This document shows positions 16,542 to 25,900 of a stretch of DNA of 41,640 bases, in pieces. Source of the DNA: Synergistaceae bacterium. Its GTDB lineage: Bacteria; Synergistota; Synergistia; Synergistales; Aminobacteriaceae. The notes beneath the pieces are model-generated. The model was not told the origin of the DNA and did not search any database. It was given only the letters and a program-made list of their open reading frames with translations. The stretch is from contig JAFSUD010000034.1 in assembly GCA_017445405.1 (NCBI GenBank), forward strand, positions 1 to 41,640, written 5' to 3'. A program made the translations under genes and the position numbers. Numbering within the stretch: position 1 is the stretch's first letter; each line of letters begins with the position of its first letter.

Positions 16542-16856
16542 TTACTTCAGCTCCTTCGCTTTGGCCGCATATTCACGGTCTATCCTCTGGTATTCAGCCA
16601 CAATATTGCGTATATAGCTCACTGTTGCATCACAATAATCCTGCCAGTCAGTGAGATCTTTAGTCATGCGCGTAAACTGTTCCTCTATGGCATCGCGTGT
16701 CATGCCGTACATTCTTTCGCTGTCTATGCTTGCCGGGTCAAGATACTGCCTGGCCTCCTCAAGACTTGCACGTGCATTCTGGACACGACGGATATCTTCT
16801 TCTGCTTCGGCCTCGTCTATAACTATTGTGCCGCTTGCGTCTCTAAGTCCGCTCAT
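16542..16856 (-). CDS. small helical protein of the type VII operon
   Basis: A 104-aa acidic, helical protein that I do not recognise by name. I start it at ATG 16856, which overlaps the stop of the preceding gene as ATGA and has AGGAG about 10 bases upstream; a longer open frame exists but overlaps that gene. The sequence has a DEAEAEEDIRRVQNARASLEEARQYL helix split by a DPASIDSERMY turn, and a second helix with DLTDWQDYCDATVSYIRNIV. This two-helix plan of about 100 residues is like WXG100/DUF-type Esx partners, without a W-x-G turn. Position among WXG100 genes supports a role as substrate, chaperone or scaffold. Confidence 0.6.
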   Translation of the reverse strand: MSGLRDASGTIVIDEAEAEEDIRRVQNARASLEEARQYLDPASIDSERMYGMTRDAIEEQFTRMTKDLTDWQDYCDATVSYIRNIVAEYQRIDREYAAKAKELK

Positions 16857-17287
16857 TTCAGTACAGCTCCTTTCCGTTTCTTGATCTGTGAGTTGATATA
16901 TTCGTCTAAATTGCTCCTGTTCGTGAACCATGCCGCAGCAAGCAAATCTTCATCATCATCTCTGCGTTCCATGAGCATATACATCTTGGAAGCCTGATAT
17001 ATCGTTGCGTAATAACCAAATGAGTCTATAACCTCGCACTTATCGGGATTGGCACAGAATGACACGCACACGCTCAAGGAAAAGCTGAGGTTTACGCCGT
17101 CCTTAATGCTGTCCTCGAGTAAGTTCTTGCGCCGCAGAGTCTTGCGGGCATCTATGAGTTCGGCCTCAAACTTGAGCTTGTCTGCCGGAAAGTCATACAC
17201 AACGTTTACCAGCTTTCGGATTCTCAGCATCACGGCTGAATAAAACAGTTCCTTCTTGGTTATAAGCAGAAATTTCTTGTCTGACAT
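16853..17287 (-). CDS. uncharacterised cytosolic protein of the type VII operon
   Basis: A 144-aa protein starting at ATG 17287 (MSDKKF) with GGGGAG about 9 bases upstream. It has no signal peptide and no membrane segment. The composition is mixed alpha/beta, with strands such as NLSFSLSVCVSFCANP and a basic C-terminal tail (NSQIKKRKG). No family is recognised. It lies downstream of the WXG100 pair and is coupled to the next gene by an ATGA overlap. A chaperone or regulatory factor for the secretion system is possible, but only from location. Confidence 0.6.
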   Translation of the reverse strand: MSDKKFLLITKKELFYSAVMLRIRKLVNVVYDFPADKLKFEAELIDARKTLRRKNLLEDSIKDGVNLSFSLSVCVSFCANPDKCEVIDSFGYYATIYQASKMYMLMERRDDDEDLLAAAWFTNRSNLDEYINSQIKKRKGAVLK

Positions 17288-17312
17288 ACAATCTTTCTCC
17301 CCTGCCATTAGC

Positions 17313-17334
17313 AAAAGCAGGGAACAATTCCTGC
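17313..17334 (-). terminator. attenuator-like hairpin after the WXG100 pair
   Basis: On the minus strand a stem of GCAGGAA with TTCCCTGC (17328-17334 with 17317-17324, one bulge) is followed by TTTT (17313-17316). It lies between the tandem WXG100 genes and the rest of the operon. Partial termination here would raise the level of the two small secreted proteins relative to downstream genes. Confidence 0.5.
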
Positions 17335-17385
17335 CCCCTGCCGTTATTCTTCACGTTATAACAGACTTGTAATCGTCCGCTTAAC

Positions 17386-17679
17386 TTATAGATTCCTTGC
17401 TGCATCTGCCTGACGACGCTCTTCTTCTCTCATTACGTCGGCGAATTTGTTCAAGAAGTCTACGAACTTAACCATGTCGTCATTAAATTCCTGGAATGTC
17501 TGACGCTTGTTGTTGTAGCTGTCTCTGAATGCATTGTATGCATCGCCTTCCCAGTCTGCGTTCAGGGATTCAATGAGATTATCAAGACGATCGATCACGT
17601 CCTTGTTTAAGTTGGATGCCTCTCTCAGCTTGTTGGCACTATCCTCGAGAACTTCAGGTGTTAATTTGATTACGGGCAT
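17386..17679 (-). CDS. WXG100-family (EsxA-like) protein
   Basis: A 97-aa protein with the classical helix-turn-helix plan: first helix VLEDSANKLREASNLNKDVIDRLDNLIESL, the turn W-E-G at about residues 43-45, then DAYNAFRDSYNNKRQTFQEF and a C-terminal helix. This is the type VII secreted family, exported as helical dimers without a Sec signal. The ribosome binding site AAGGAGGTGAAA is nearly identical to that of the upstream paralogue, suggesting strong matched expression of a heterodimer or homologous pair. It is the second of the tandem pair. Confidence 0.93.
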   Translation of the reverse strand: MPVIKLTPEVLEDSANKLREASNLNKDVIDRLDNLIESLNADWEGDAYNAFRDSYNNKRQTFQEFNDDMVKFVDFLNKFADVMREEERRQADAARNL

Positions 17680-17711
17680 TTATTTTCACCTCCTTCTGTC
17701 TTGTCAGCCGT

Positions 17712-17758
17712 TCCGGGATAATTCCCGGAGTTTCTTGTGCGCTTGCATTGCTGCAATG
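17712..17758. other. two hairpins between the tandem WXG100 genes
   Basis: TCCGGGA and TCCCGGA (17712-17718, 17723-17729) form a perfect 7-bp stem with a 4-base loop. CATTG and CAATG (17746-17750, 17754-17758) form a second stem. No U-run follows on the minus strand, so mRNA stabilisation or processing is more likely than termination. Confidence 0.5.
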
Positions 17759-17783
17759 TAAACCTGTCTTCGTGTCCGCAGTG

Positions 17784-18077
17784 TTATCTGCTGAGGATGT
17801 CCTCGCGTCCGCCTACGTCGACGTACTCCATTGTGTTGGCGTAGTTGGTCAGGAAACTTGCGAACTTCTCGAGGTCTGGCGCAAACTGCTCGTATACCGG
17901 TTTCGCGTTGTCGAAAGCCTGGATGAAGCCCTTCTGTGCTTCGCCTTCCCAGTCGGATACTACTTCATCGATGATACCCTGTACCTTGTTGACGATATTC
18001 TTCTGGTCATCCATGCACTGGTTTACCTCGCTGGCTCTCTGCTTCAGTACGTCTGATGTTAACCTGATCTTTGGCAT
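17784..18077 (-). CDS. WXG100-family (EsxA/EsxB-like) protein
   Basis: A 97-aa WXG100 protein and first of the tandem pair. Helix 1 is LKQRASEVNQCMDDQKNIVNKVQ, the turn W-E-G falls at about residues 43-45, and the second helix is EAQKGFIQAFDNAKPVYEQFAPDL. The C-terminal segment YANTMEYVDV offers a Y-x-x-x-D/E-like export signal. It shares the MPxIxLT start with its paralogue. The Shine-Dalgarno CAGGAGGTGAAA is very strong. A 137-base gap separates it from the YukD gene, the largest gap inside the operon, leaving room for an internal promoter. Confidence 0.93.
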   Translation of the reverse strand: MPKIRLTSDVLKQRASEVNQCMDDQKNIVNKVQGIIDEVVSDWEGEAQKGFIQAFDNAKPVYEQFAPDLEKFASFLTNYANTMEYVDVGGREDILSR

Positions 18078-18134
18078 TTATGTTTCACCTCCTGCTTTAT
18101 GTGCTGTTGTTCTCGCTTCATTTACGATAGCGTT

Positions 18135-18140
18135 ATTATA
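18135..18140 (-). promoter_or_regulatory. possible internal promoter -10 element
   Basis: The minus strand carries TATAAT here, inside the 137-base gap between the YukD-like and first WXG100 genes. No convincing -35 box is seen at 16-18 bases, so the assignment rests on the perfect -10 and on the expectation that WXG100 proteins are made in excess. Confidence 0.3.
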
Positions 18141-18214
18141 TTCTCCGTTTACGTTTTCGGACACATATTATTGCGACAAAATTACTTACTGCAGCATAAT
18201 CAATACTACGTATA

Positions 18215-18478
18215 TTACCCTTCACGCACGACAATAATGCTCCCGTCAAACACTCCCGCCTTCGCTAAAGTGTCATCACCGCCGAGAATCCTGTTATTGC
18301 TCACAAGACGGCATGTCCCCCACGCACTGAACATATCCTCGTGAATCTCCTTCAGAATCATGAGTATCTGCCTGCACAGCTCTGACACAGGCATTCCGGA
18401 AGGCAGCTCCATATCCTGCTCAAAGCTCCGTTCATCATTCGTTACCGTCGCTATAAAGGTATCTGGCTCGTTCATCAT
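18215..18478 (-). CDS. YukD/EsaB-like ubiquitin-fold protein
   Basis: An 87-aa protein of the YukD/EsaB type, a ubiquitin-like fold found in type VII systems of Gram-positive bacteria as a small cytosolic regulatory component. The sequence has a first strand FIATVTNDERSFEQDMELPSGMPVSELCRQIL, then a helix, and a last strand GVFDGSIIVVREG in the position of the ubiquitin C-terminal strand; no Gly-Gly tail. ATG 18478 is chosen because AAGGAG is 7 bases upstream; a GTG at 18484 overlaps the essC stop. Adjacent to essC, as in the yuk operon. Confidence 0.82.
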   Translation of the reverse strand: MMNEPDTFIATVTNDERSFEQDMELPSGMPVSELCRQILMILKEIHEDMFSAWGTCRLVSNNRILGGDDTLAKAGVFDGSIIVVREG

Positions 18479-18480
18479 GT

Positions 18481-21400
18481 TCACGCTCCTTCAGGCCGTC
18501 CGAACCTAAGCTCTGTAACTTTGCCGCTGTGGATTATACAGCCTTCATGTTTCCCGAAGAACATATCGCCTTCCTGATGGAACGTCTTGAACGCCTGGCA
18601 CTCGCCCAGACCTCCGCCGGTTACTATTGCGTTCCCTCTCTTCAGCAGCTCACTGAATAACGGAGCACCTCCTCCGCCCATTACGGACATGCCTTTTGTC
18701 GAGCAGGCAGCATAGATGTATATTCCTTTATCCGCTCCGCTTCTGGCGATGACCTCGAGGATGTCCGCACTTTCCTGCGTGATGTCCTGATAGAAGTTGT
18801 AGAAGTCATCAATGCAGAATACTATACGTCCTTTGCTGTCATAATCGCGTTTCTCGTATTCGTCTGCTAACACCTTGACGGCCTCGTCAGCTTCTTCGGG
18901 CTTATGCATGGTCTTGGCCTTCGGGCACAGCTTCTCAATGAACGTTTTTTCCTCATAGACATACAGCGTTGTGTTCTCGTCCTTCTCAAGAGCTTTAGCT
19001 ATCATTCCTAGAACATTGCTCTTGCCTCCGCCGTAAGCACCAGAGATCACGCAGCCGTTCATCTCCTCAAACACGAACTCCACAGGCTCGCGAGTGCCCT
19101 TCTTCATGCCGATCTCAACGCCTTTTTCGCTGGATGAGAGTTCTCCCGGCTGAATCTCTGCTGCTGCTTCCTCTGCTGCTGCCTCGAGAGATGCACTCTT
19201 CCCAGTCCATGCTCCGGCCATGTCCGCACATAACGCTTTGAGCTTCTTGTTCCGCTCGTTCTCTGTCGCACCGTCAACGCATAATGCCGTCTGATACTCG
19301 AGCGCACCCTTCGTGAGGCCTCGTCCCGGAAAATGCCCCGGCTCCATCCTCGCCTCTCCTCCGACAAGCGGCTTGTAGTCCGTCTTCTCCGTCATCTGCA
19401 GGGTGTGATTGCTCTTCACGTACTGGGAAATCTTGTACATGAAGCCTCCTGTATTGCCCGACGTTATCATGAGGTAGATTCCTAGTCCTCCTCCGTCGCG
19501 GGCTGCCTGATTAAGTACGTCCGTCATCTCCGGGCTCTGGTTGTTCAGCGATGCCATGTTATCAACAACTACGATTATTGCAGGAATAGGCTTGCCCACA
19601 GCTTCACGGTATGCCTCGAGGTTGGCGACACCTTCAGCACTGAACAGCTTGCGCCTTGATGACAGCTCGCCTCTCAGAAAGTCTCTCGCCTTCTTGACCT
19701 TCTCCTCATCTGTCGGGTCTGCAGCAATGATTGTGTGAGGCAGAGTCTCAAACGTTTTCAGTATGAAGCTGCCGTAATCCAGAATCACAAAGTTCACCTG
19801 CTCGGGAGTGTAGGCTAATGCTGCCGAGAGTATCACTGTCTGAAGAAAGCTCGTCTTGCCTGTCGTCGGAGCACCGTAAAGCACCTGATGCCCCGTCTCC
19901 ATGAAGTCAAGCACCAGCGGATACTGCACCTGCTTCTTCGGCTCATCAACGAGTCCCACAGTAACGGCGAGTCCCTTGTTGGGAGTGCTCCATGTCTTGG
20001 CCTCGCGGTCGAACGCCTCGTGTCCTGCGGTGAGAGTCTCGAGTGCGAGCATCTGCGGGAGCGGCTCAGTCCACACAGGGGGAGCGTGCCTAATGTTGTT
20101 CTGCTTGGCCGTGTCTATGATGCTCTGTACTACCAACGCACCCTGAGTCTTTTCGTCCTTCTTGCCAGCCTTCATGGTCTTGTCGTAGATGTCGGGCTTC
20201 GTCTTCTTGCCGTCCAGTGCAACAAGCCGTATTTCTCCGACTGCGCTTTTCTGTCCCGAGCCGGGATTGTAGGGTGCTTTGGCGTAAAACGTCTGGATGT
20301 GCTCGTAGATGTCCGCCCTGACCTTCACGATGGTGCGTCCGGGTGCGGAGAGCTTGAATGCGTCCTCCGTGCCGAGAATCTCCTTGCTGTCGCTGGCGTT
20401 GGCTGTCCTCATGCAGATTCGGAACGTGATGTTGGAGTTCACCTGCCCCTTGATGACTCCTTGAGGGGACTGCATCGTCAGTATCATGTACATTCCGAGA
20501 CTTCGGCCGACTCGCGCAATGGAGGCTATCTCGTCGTTGAACTCCGGGAACTGCGTGATGAACTCCGCAAACTCATCTATCACAACGATTAAGTAAGGCA
20601 GCGGGTCAAGACCAAGTTCAGGGTGAGACTTCTGGTATTTCTGGTACGTCGGCAGGTTCTTTGACGGAATGTCTGTAGCCTCAAAGATTAGCTGTCTGCG
20701 CTTTATCTCTCCCTCAAGAGAACGCAGGCCTCGTATTATCGTCGTCGGGTCGTTGAGGTTGCTCACTACGCCGGCAACATGAGGTAACGGCTTCAGGATG
20801 TTAGAGAGGTCATTACCCTTGAACTCGATTAACGCAAAATTCACGTCCTCCGGCGAATAAGTCAGAGCCATAGACAGAAGAAGTGTCGTCAAAGTCTCAC
20901 TCTTTCCGCTTCCTGCTGTGCCGACCGTGAGACCGTGAGGCCCCATCTGACCGTCAAGAATGTTGAAGTAGAACGTGTCGCCGTTTTCCCGGATGCCCAT
21001 CGGTGTAGCGAGACTCTTGGCCGAGTTAGCTCGCCTCCAGCGTCCCAGAACGTCAAGAGACTCGATCGTGTCAGCCTCGACACCCTGCAGGAACGAGATA
21101 GCAGAAGGCATTTTGTTGCCGCCTCCTGCAGAGACGAGATGCACAGGCGCGAGAGCACGCGCGAATTCATCAAGGACATTAACGCTTATCTTGTCGGGAG
21201 TGAAGGGAGTAGTTGTTGTTCCCGAGTCCGGCTCTGTGTTCTGGATGCTCGCGGGAGTGTCGCAGATGATTACGCTCTGGCATTCACCGGGAAGCGACCC
21301 TATGTCTCCATACGCATAGACGGCAGAGAATCCGAGCGCGGGATTATCCGGGAAGAAGACTTCTCCGCTGGACTCTGTGAGCGTCCGGTCAGCGAGTATC

Positions 21401-22983
21401 AACACACGATAAGGCATCTCGGGCAGTGTCTCCCTTTGTCCGGGCTTGATGTTTCTGGTGCGGGTTTTGATGAGCTCTGCAGCTTCACGGAGCATAGGCC
21501 TCGCTTCGTCGCGTGTGCAGACAAGGCAGCGTTTCTTGTTCTTGGAATCCCAGATGTGCGGAAGCCACCTCATCCACTCCCACTTTTCGCGTTCCTCCTC
21601 AGGGTAGACGCACATTATTCTGACATCCTCGTAAGACTGATGCGTCGTCAAGTCCATGATTATGCGCCATGCTGTGCGGATAACTGCATCACGCCGTCCT
21701 GCGAGTCCTGTTATCTGGTGCTCAAGCAGAGAGTGGCAAACCGGGACTCCTGTCAGGACTGTGTGTCTGTCGCGTATCTCCTCAGCCTGCTTGATGAACG
21801 GGTTATCCTCTACGGACATCTGAGCACTAGGGAGCTTGATCTTGACGTTGGAGTCAATGCTGCCAGTTCCGAGCCTGACGCTGAGAAAGTCTTTGTCTCT
21901 TGGGGTGCGTTCCCAGAGTCGCCGTGAGACATTGCGGGCAATAGCCAGGCACTCATTCACGCCTGGGTTCGTTATCGACAATGCGGAGATGAACGCTCCT
22001 TCCGAGTCAGTGATCTGCTTGTCCGTCTCAGCAAGATACTCGGTGTATTTCTCGATTGCGAGGCCGTTATTCTTCATCCACTTCTTCATGTTGTTCCTGT
22101 TGTTGACGAAGGCCAAGACTACGGACATTAGAGACATCGGGACTGAATACATGAGCATGTTGAAATTCTTTGTCATGCTTGCGACGAAGCCCATTACTGA
22201 GACCATCATGATGGGGGGGAGCAGGACTGTCAGCCATGTGATATTAGGCTTTGTGCCTGCGTTGGGAGGCGAGGTAATCTCGAAGCTGGCTTTACCTGCA
22301 GAGTTCCTTATTCTCGGCGACCGCTGGAAAAACGGGTAGGCTTTCTGTCTTGTCGGCATCGCAACAAGTGAGTCGGCTGTTTCCGGCGCAAACTCGATCT
22401 CTCCGGGGGTATTGGTGAAGTGCAGCATGTTGTTCTGAATGTGGAACATGTACCCGCAGATGAATATGCTGACGTTCTCCGCAGAGATTTCTTCATCGAC
22501 AGGAGCAAGCTCGCCGTTCACGAACGTACCGTTGCGGCTCTGGAGGTCGGAGATAACCCACCGGCCGTTAATCTTCCTGAGGACTGCATGACGTGATGAG
22601 ACGCTCGAGTCCTTGAGGCAGATATCGTTGTTGTTGTAGGAGCGTCCGATCCGGAGTTCGTTGAAGCCGTCAAGAGAGAGTGCAGAGCTGAGGGACGACC
22701 TCGACTCGAAGACAGCGAGAGTGATTTTCCCGGTGATTGAGATGATGTCCCCTGCAGAGAGCACACGGTTGGTTGCCGACTCGTCGCCGAACTTCATTGG
22801 CTGGCGCGAGAGTATGCGGACTCCTCCTGCATCACAGGCGAGCACGAGATACGCCCCGCCGAGTCCTGAGTCAGGGAGAAGCAGGGTATCATTCTGTGCG
22901 TCCCCAAGAGTAGCAGTAACGCCCGGTTTGAGGCCGAGCGTGTAAATTTTTCTGCCGGTGTATACGGCAATTAGATAGTCCAT
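18481..22983 (-). CDS. essC: EssC/YukBA-type FHA-FtsK/SpoIIIE secretion ATPase
   Basis: Central motor of a type VII secretion system, 1500 aa, the same size as firmicute EssC. Order of parts: N-terminal FHA-like domains, with the second showing RIGRS (111-115), SSRH (129-132) and NGTFVNG (151-157); two close membrane helices at about 249-294; a cytoplasmic region; then three FtsK/SpoIIIE ATPase modules. Walker A motifs are GTAGSGKS (about 688), GAPTTGKT (about 1040) and GAYGGGKS (about 1318), with Walker B segments LIVVIDEF, IIVVVDN and IVFCIDDF. The first module has the catalytic Glu (DEF) while the second has D-N, as in EssC, where only some modules are hydrolytic. Its Shine-Dalgarno AGGAGG lies inside the end of the Ig-repeat gene. 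The FHA domains are probable readers of phosphothreonine made by the operon's kinase. Confidence 0.95.
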   Translation of the reverse strand: MDYLIAVYTGRKIYTLGLKPGVTATLGDAQNDTLLLPDSGLGGAYLVLACDAGGVRILSRQPMKFGDESATNRVLSAGDIISITGKITLAVFESRSSLSSALSLDGFNELRIGRSYNNNDICLKDSSVSSRHAVLRKINGRWVISDLQSRNGTFVNGELAPVDEEISAENVSIFICGYMFHIQNNMLHFTNTPGEIEFAPETADSLVAMPTRQKAYPFFQRSPRIRNSAGKASFEITSPPNAGTKPNITWLTVLLPPIMMVSVMGFVASMTKNFNMLMYSVPMSLMSVVLAFVNNRNNMKKWMKNNGLAIEKYTEYLAETDKQITDSEGAFISALSITNPGVNECLAIARNVSRRLWERTPRDKDFLSVRLGTGSIDSNVKIKLPSAQMSVEDNPFIKQAEEIRDRHTVLTGVPVCHSLLEHQITGLAGRRDAVIRTAWRIIMDLTTHQSYEDVRIMCVYPEEEREKWEWMRWLPHIWDSKNKKRCLVCTRDEARPMLREAAELIKTRTRNIKPGQRETLPEMPYRVLILADRTLTESSGEVFFPDNPALGFSAVYAYGDIGSLPGECQSVIICDTPASIQNTEPDSGTTTTPFTPDKISVNVLDEFARALAPVHLVSAGGGNKMPSAISFLQGVEADTIESLDVLGRWRRANSAKSLATPMGIRENGDTFYFNILDGQMGPHGLTVGTAGSGKSETLTTLLLSMALTYSPEDVNFALIEFKGNDLSNILKPLPHVAGVVSNLNDPTTIIRGLRSLEGEIKRRQLIFEATDIPSKNLPTYQKYQKSHPELGLDPLPYLIVVIDEFAEFITQFPEFNDEIASIARVGRSLGMYMILTMQSPQGVIKGQVNSNITFRICMRTANASDSKEILGTEDAFKLSAPGRTIVKVRADIYEHIQTFYAKAPYNPGSGQKSAVGEIRLVALDGKKTKPDIYDKTMKAGKKDEKTQGALVVQSIIDTAKQNNIRHAPPVWTEPLPQMLALETLTAGHEAFDREAKTWSTPNKGLAVTVGLVDEPKKQVQYPLVLDFMETGHQVLYGAPTTGKTSFLQTVILSAALAYTPEQVNFVILDYGSFILKTFETLPHTIIAADPTDEEKVKKARDFLRGELSSRRKLFSAEGVANLEAYREAVGKPIPAIIVVVDNMASLNNQSPEMTDVLNQAARDGGGLGIYLMITSGNTGGFMYKISQYVKSNHTLQMTEKTDYKPLVGGEARMEPGHFPGRGLTKGALEYQTALCVDGATENERNKKLKALCADMAGAWTGKSASLEAAAEEAAAEIQPGELSSSEKGVEIGMKKGTREPVEFVFEEMNGCVISGAYGGGKSNVLGMIAKALEKDENTTLYVYEEKTFIEKLCPKAKTMHKPEEADEAVKVLADEYEKRDYDSKGRIVFCIDDFYNFYQDITQESADILEVIARSGADKGIYIYAACSTKGMSVMGGGGAPLFSELLKRGNAIVTGGGLGECQAFKTFHQEGDMFFGKHEGCIIHSGKVTELRFGRPEGA

Positions 22984-22985
22984 TA

Positions 22986-25900
22986 TTACCTCCTGTAAAG
23001 TTTAGTGAATATCATCACAGCAGGGACAGCAAGAAGAGCAGACATTCCCCAGCCGTAACTGCAGCCTCCGAGAAGAAGCATAATAAGCAGCTTGGCAAGG
23101 TACAGGCTGAGAGGCTTTCCTGCATCGAGGAGTCCTATCAGCAGGAACTCACGAAGCCCAATTGTGTCCATCTTTTCGCCGGTCATGGTCAGAAGCTCAA
23201 ACGTGTTGAGTATTCCTGTGATGAAGGCAGGTGCTATCTCTATGTCCAAATCTGTATCGCTGAGTGCGTACACCCTCACTTCCTCTGCGCTTAACCCCTT
23301 CAGCTTCTGGAACGACTCTTCGGATAAAGTAACTTTGAAGATGTAGAAGCCCGATTCGGCGACCTGAACAGTGTTGAGCTTAGCTGCAATCTCGTAGCCG
23401 TCATCCTTCACGGTTTCCTGCATTGCTTCCGTAGGCTCTTCTGGCTCTGCAACCGTGTCAGCACTCGTGAAGGTCTTGATGTCCGTGCTCACCACGTCGC
23501 GCGAAAGTATGTCCTGAGAGATTACGTCGTTTTTGAGGATTACCTCTATAACTTCCGGCCTCGAGATGATTTCCTGCACAGCCTCAATGATATTGTTCGT
23601 GATACGCTCTGCTGTCTCTTCCTTCGTCTCGGTCTGCGCCTGTTCGTCAATGCCTGTTTCCTGCACGATCTCGGCTATCTGCTCAATAGTTACCTGTTCA
23701 ACAAGAATCGTAGGGAGCTGTACAGGCTTTGTGAGCGAGCCTGTCCATGTTTCGCCTGCGTTGAGATTCACTGCTACGAGCATGTTCTGATTGTCAGGTA
23801 CGACAGCATAAGTTCTTCCGTTGGTGGCGCGTTTGGTCTCGACGGGGTTGCCTGCCTGATCCATAAGGTTGATTTGTTCGATGTCCGCCGCTGCATGAAC
23901 ATCAGCTCCTGAAGCCGATCCTGCAGGAGTTATTGTGCTCACGCTGTCAATGAGTGTTCCCGGCTCTGCTACGTCCTTCAGCGAGACACCTGTAACATAT
24001 ATTCCTGCTTCACTTGCTGTAAAACTAGGGAAGGCAAGCATAATTTCTTCTCCTGTTTCCTGAAGATGGGAGCGGAAGGCTTCACTTATCTGTCTCTGAT
24101 TTGTGTTCATAGTGATATTGCTGTTCCCCACAAGAGAATGTACCGGTTTTCCCTGAGCACCCGGGAACTGTGAGGCTATTTTGCTGGAAGTCTCAGCATT
24201 CAGGACAATTTGACGCAGTACGCTTGTGTTAGGTCTCACAGTGTTGCTCTGCTGTCCTGTGCCCTGATTTCCTCCTGAACTGTCAGAACCTCCTGACTCT
24301 CCGGTATTCGGATCTATATAGCTGTTCTGGTCATCCGGCTGGTAAGGTGTATCCGGCTCCACAAACTCTATAGGCGTATCAGGCTCAGTATCTCCAGATG
24401 TCGGAGTAATATCCGGTGAGTCAGAAGGTGCAGGAGTAACGTCCGGTGAGTTAGAGGGTACAGGAGTAATATCCGGCGAAACATCAGGCGAGACCGTAGG
24501 GGTTGATGGCGGCGTTACTGTGATGGAGACTGTGGCTGAGGCCGTCTGCTCCGATGTATCAGTTGCCGTGATAGTGATGGTGTAAGTACCTGTTTCTGTA
24601 GGAGAAATTACGGCACTGTTTCCGCTGAACGTTACCCATGAATTATTTGCTGAATAGCTGACCGTCCCGCTTGCGTTCGAGGGGGTGAGGGTAACTGTAC
24701 CTGATGTCCCGGCAGTTATGGTCAGAGCAGCAGGAGAGATTGCAAGGGCCAGAGGTCTGGCGTTGACAGTAACGGCTATTGCTGCTGACGCGGTGCTGTT
24801 CTCAGAGCGTCCAGAGTCCGCAGCAGTTATAGTTACGCTGTAAGTGCCCGCTGCAGTAGGCGCAAATGTTGCAGTGTTGCCGTCGAACGTTACCCATGAT
24901 TCAGAAGCAGAATAGCTAACTGTTCCCTGAATGTTGCCGGGGGTAAGTGAAGCTGTTGCTGTTCCGCCTTCCGTCAGGGTGATCGATGAAGGCGAGACTG
25001 TAAGAGTTACGGCAGCAGGATTCACGGTTACAGATATTGCTGCTGCTGCAGTATTTCCCGTTGTGCGTCCGGAATCTGAGGCAGTGATGGTTACTGTGTA
25101 AGTTCCTGCAGTTGTCGGAGCAAACGTCGCAGTATTCCCGCTGAACGTTACCCATGACTCCGATGCCGTGTAAGTTATCGTTCCTTGAGGGCTTCCGGGA
25201 GTTAGTGATGCTGTAGCTGTGCTTCCTGCTGTTACTGTGAGAGCTTCTGGATTCACAGACAGAGTAAGCTGCGGAGGGGCGACAGTTACGGTAACTGATG
25301 CTGTAGCCGTGCTGCCTGTTGTGCGCCCGGAATCTGAAGCAGTGATGGTTACTGTGTAAGTTCCTGCAGTTGTCGGAGCAAACGTCGCAGTATTCCCGCT
25401 GAATGTTACCCATGACTCTGACGCTGTGTAAGTTATCGTTCCTTGAGCATTGCTAGGAGTCAAGGCAGCTGTGCCTGTGTTTCCTGCTGTCAGTGTGAGC
25501 GTTGCAGGACTGACGGACAAGGCGAGGGCTGCAGGATTGACGGTTACGCTGACGGATGCAGTTGCTGTGTTGCCAGTACTTCTTCCCGAGTCAGTTGCAG
25601 TGATAGTTACTGTGTAAGTTCCTGCGGCTGTAGGAGCAAATGTCGCAGTATTCCCGCTGAATGTTACCCATGACTCTGACGCTGTGTAGCTCACCGTGCC
25701 CTGTGCATTGCCGGGAGTGAGAGTTACTGTTCCTGTGGCAGGAAGAGTTATCGTCAGAGCTGTGCTGCTTGCTGTCAATGATAAAGGTTCAGGTTCGGGG
25801 TCAGGGTCAGGGTCAGGAGTCGGAGCAGGATTGACGGCGGTTACGGAAAAGCTGACAGGCAGCGAGGCGTTAGCATTACGTCCCGAGTCCGTGCCTGTGA

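Noticed and set aside
19888..20592. 234-codon plus-strand ORF opposite essC
   Set aside because: Shadow of EssC module 2 and linker; no independent support.
20935..21927. 330-codon plus-strand ORF opposite essC
   Set aside because: It is antisense to the strongly supported EssC ATPase core, lacks a ribosome binding site and shows no recognisable domain; its length reflects the base composition of the opposite strand.
11729..22983. A type VI secretion system, because of kinase, PP2C and FHA together
   Set aside because: No Tss sheath, spike, baseplate or ClpV genes are present; the FtsK/SpoIIIE ATPase with WXG100 and YukD proteins defines type VII instead.
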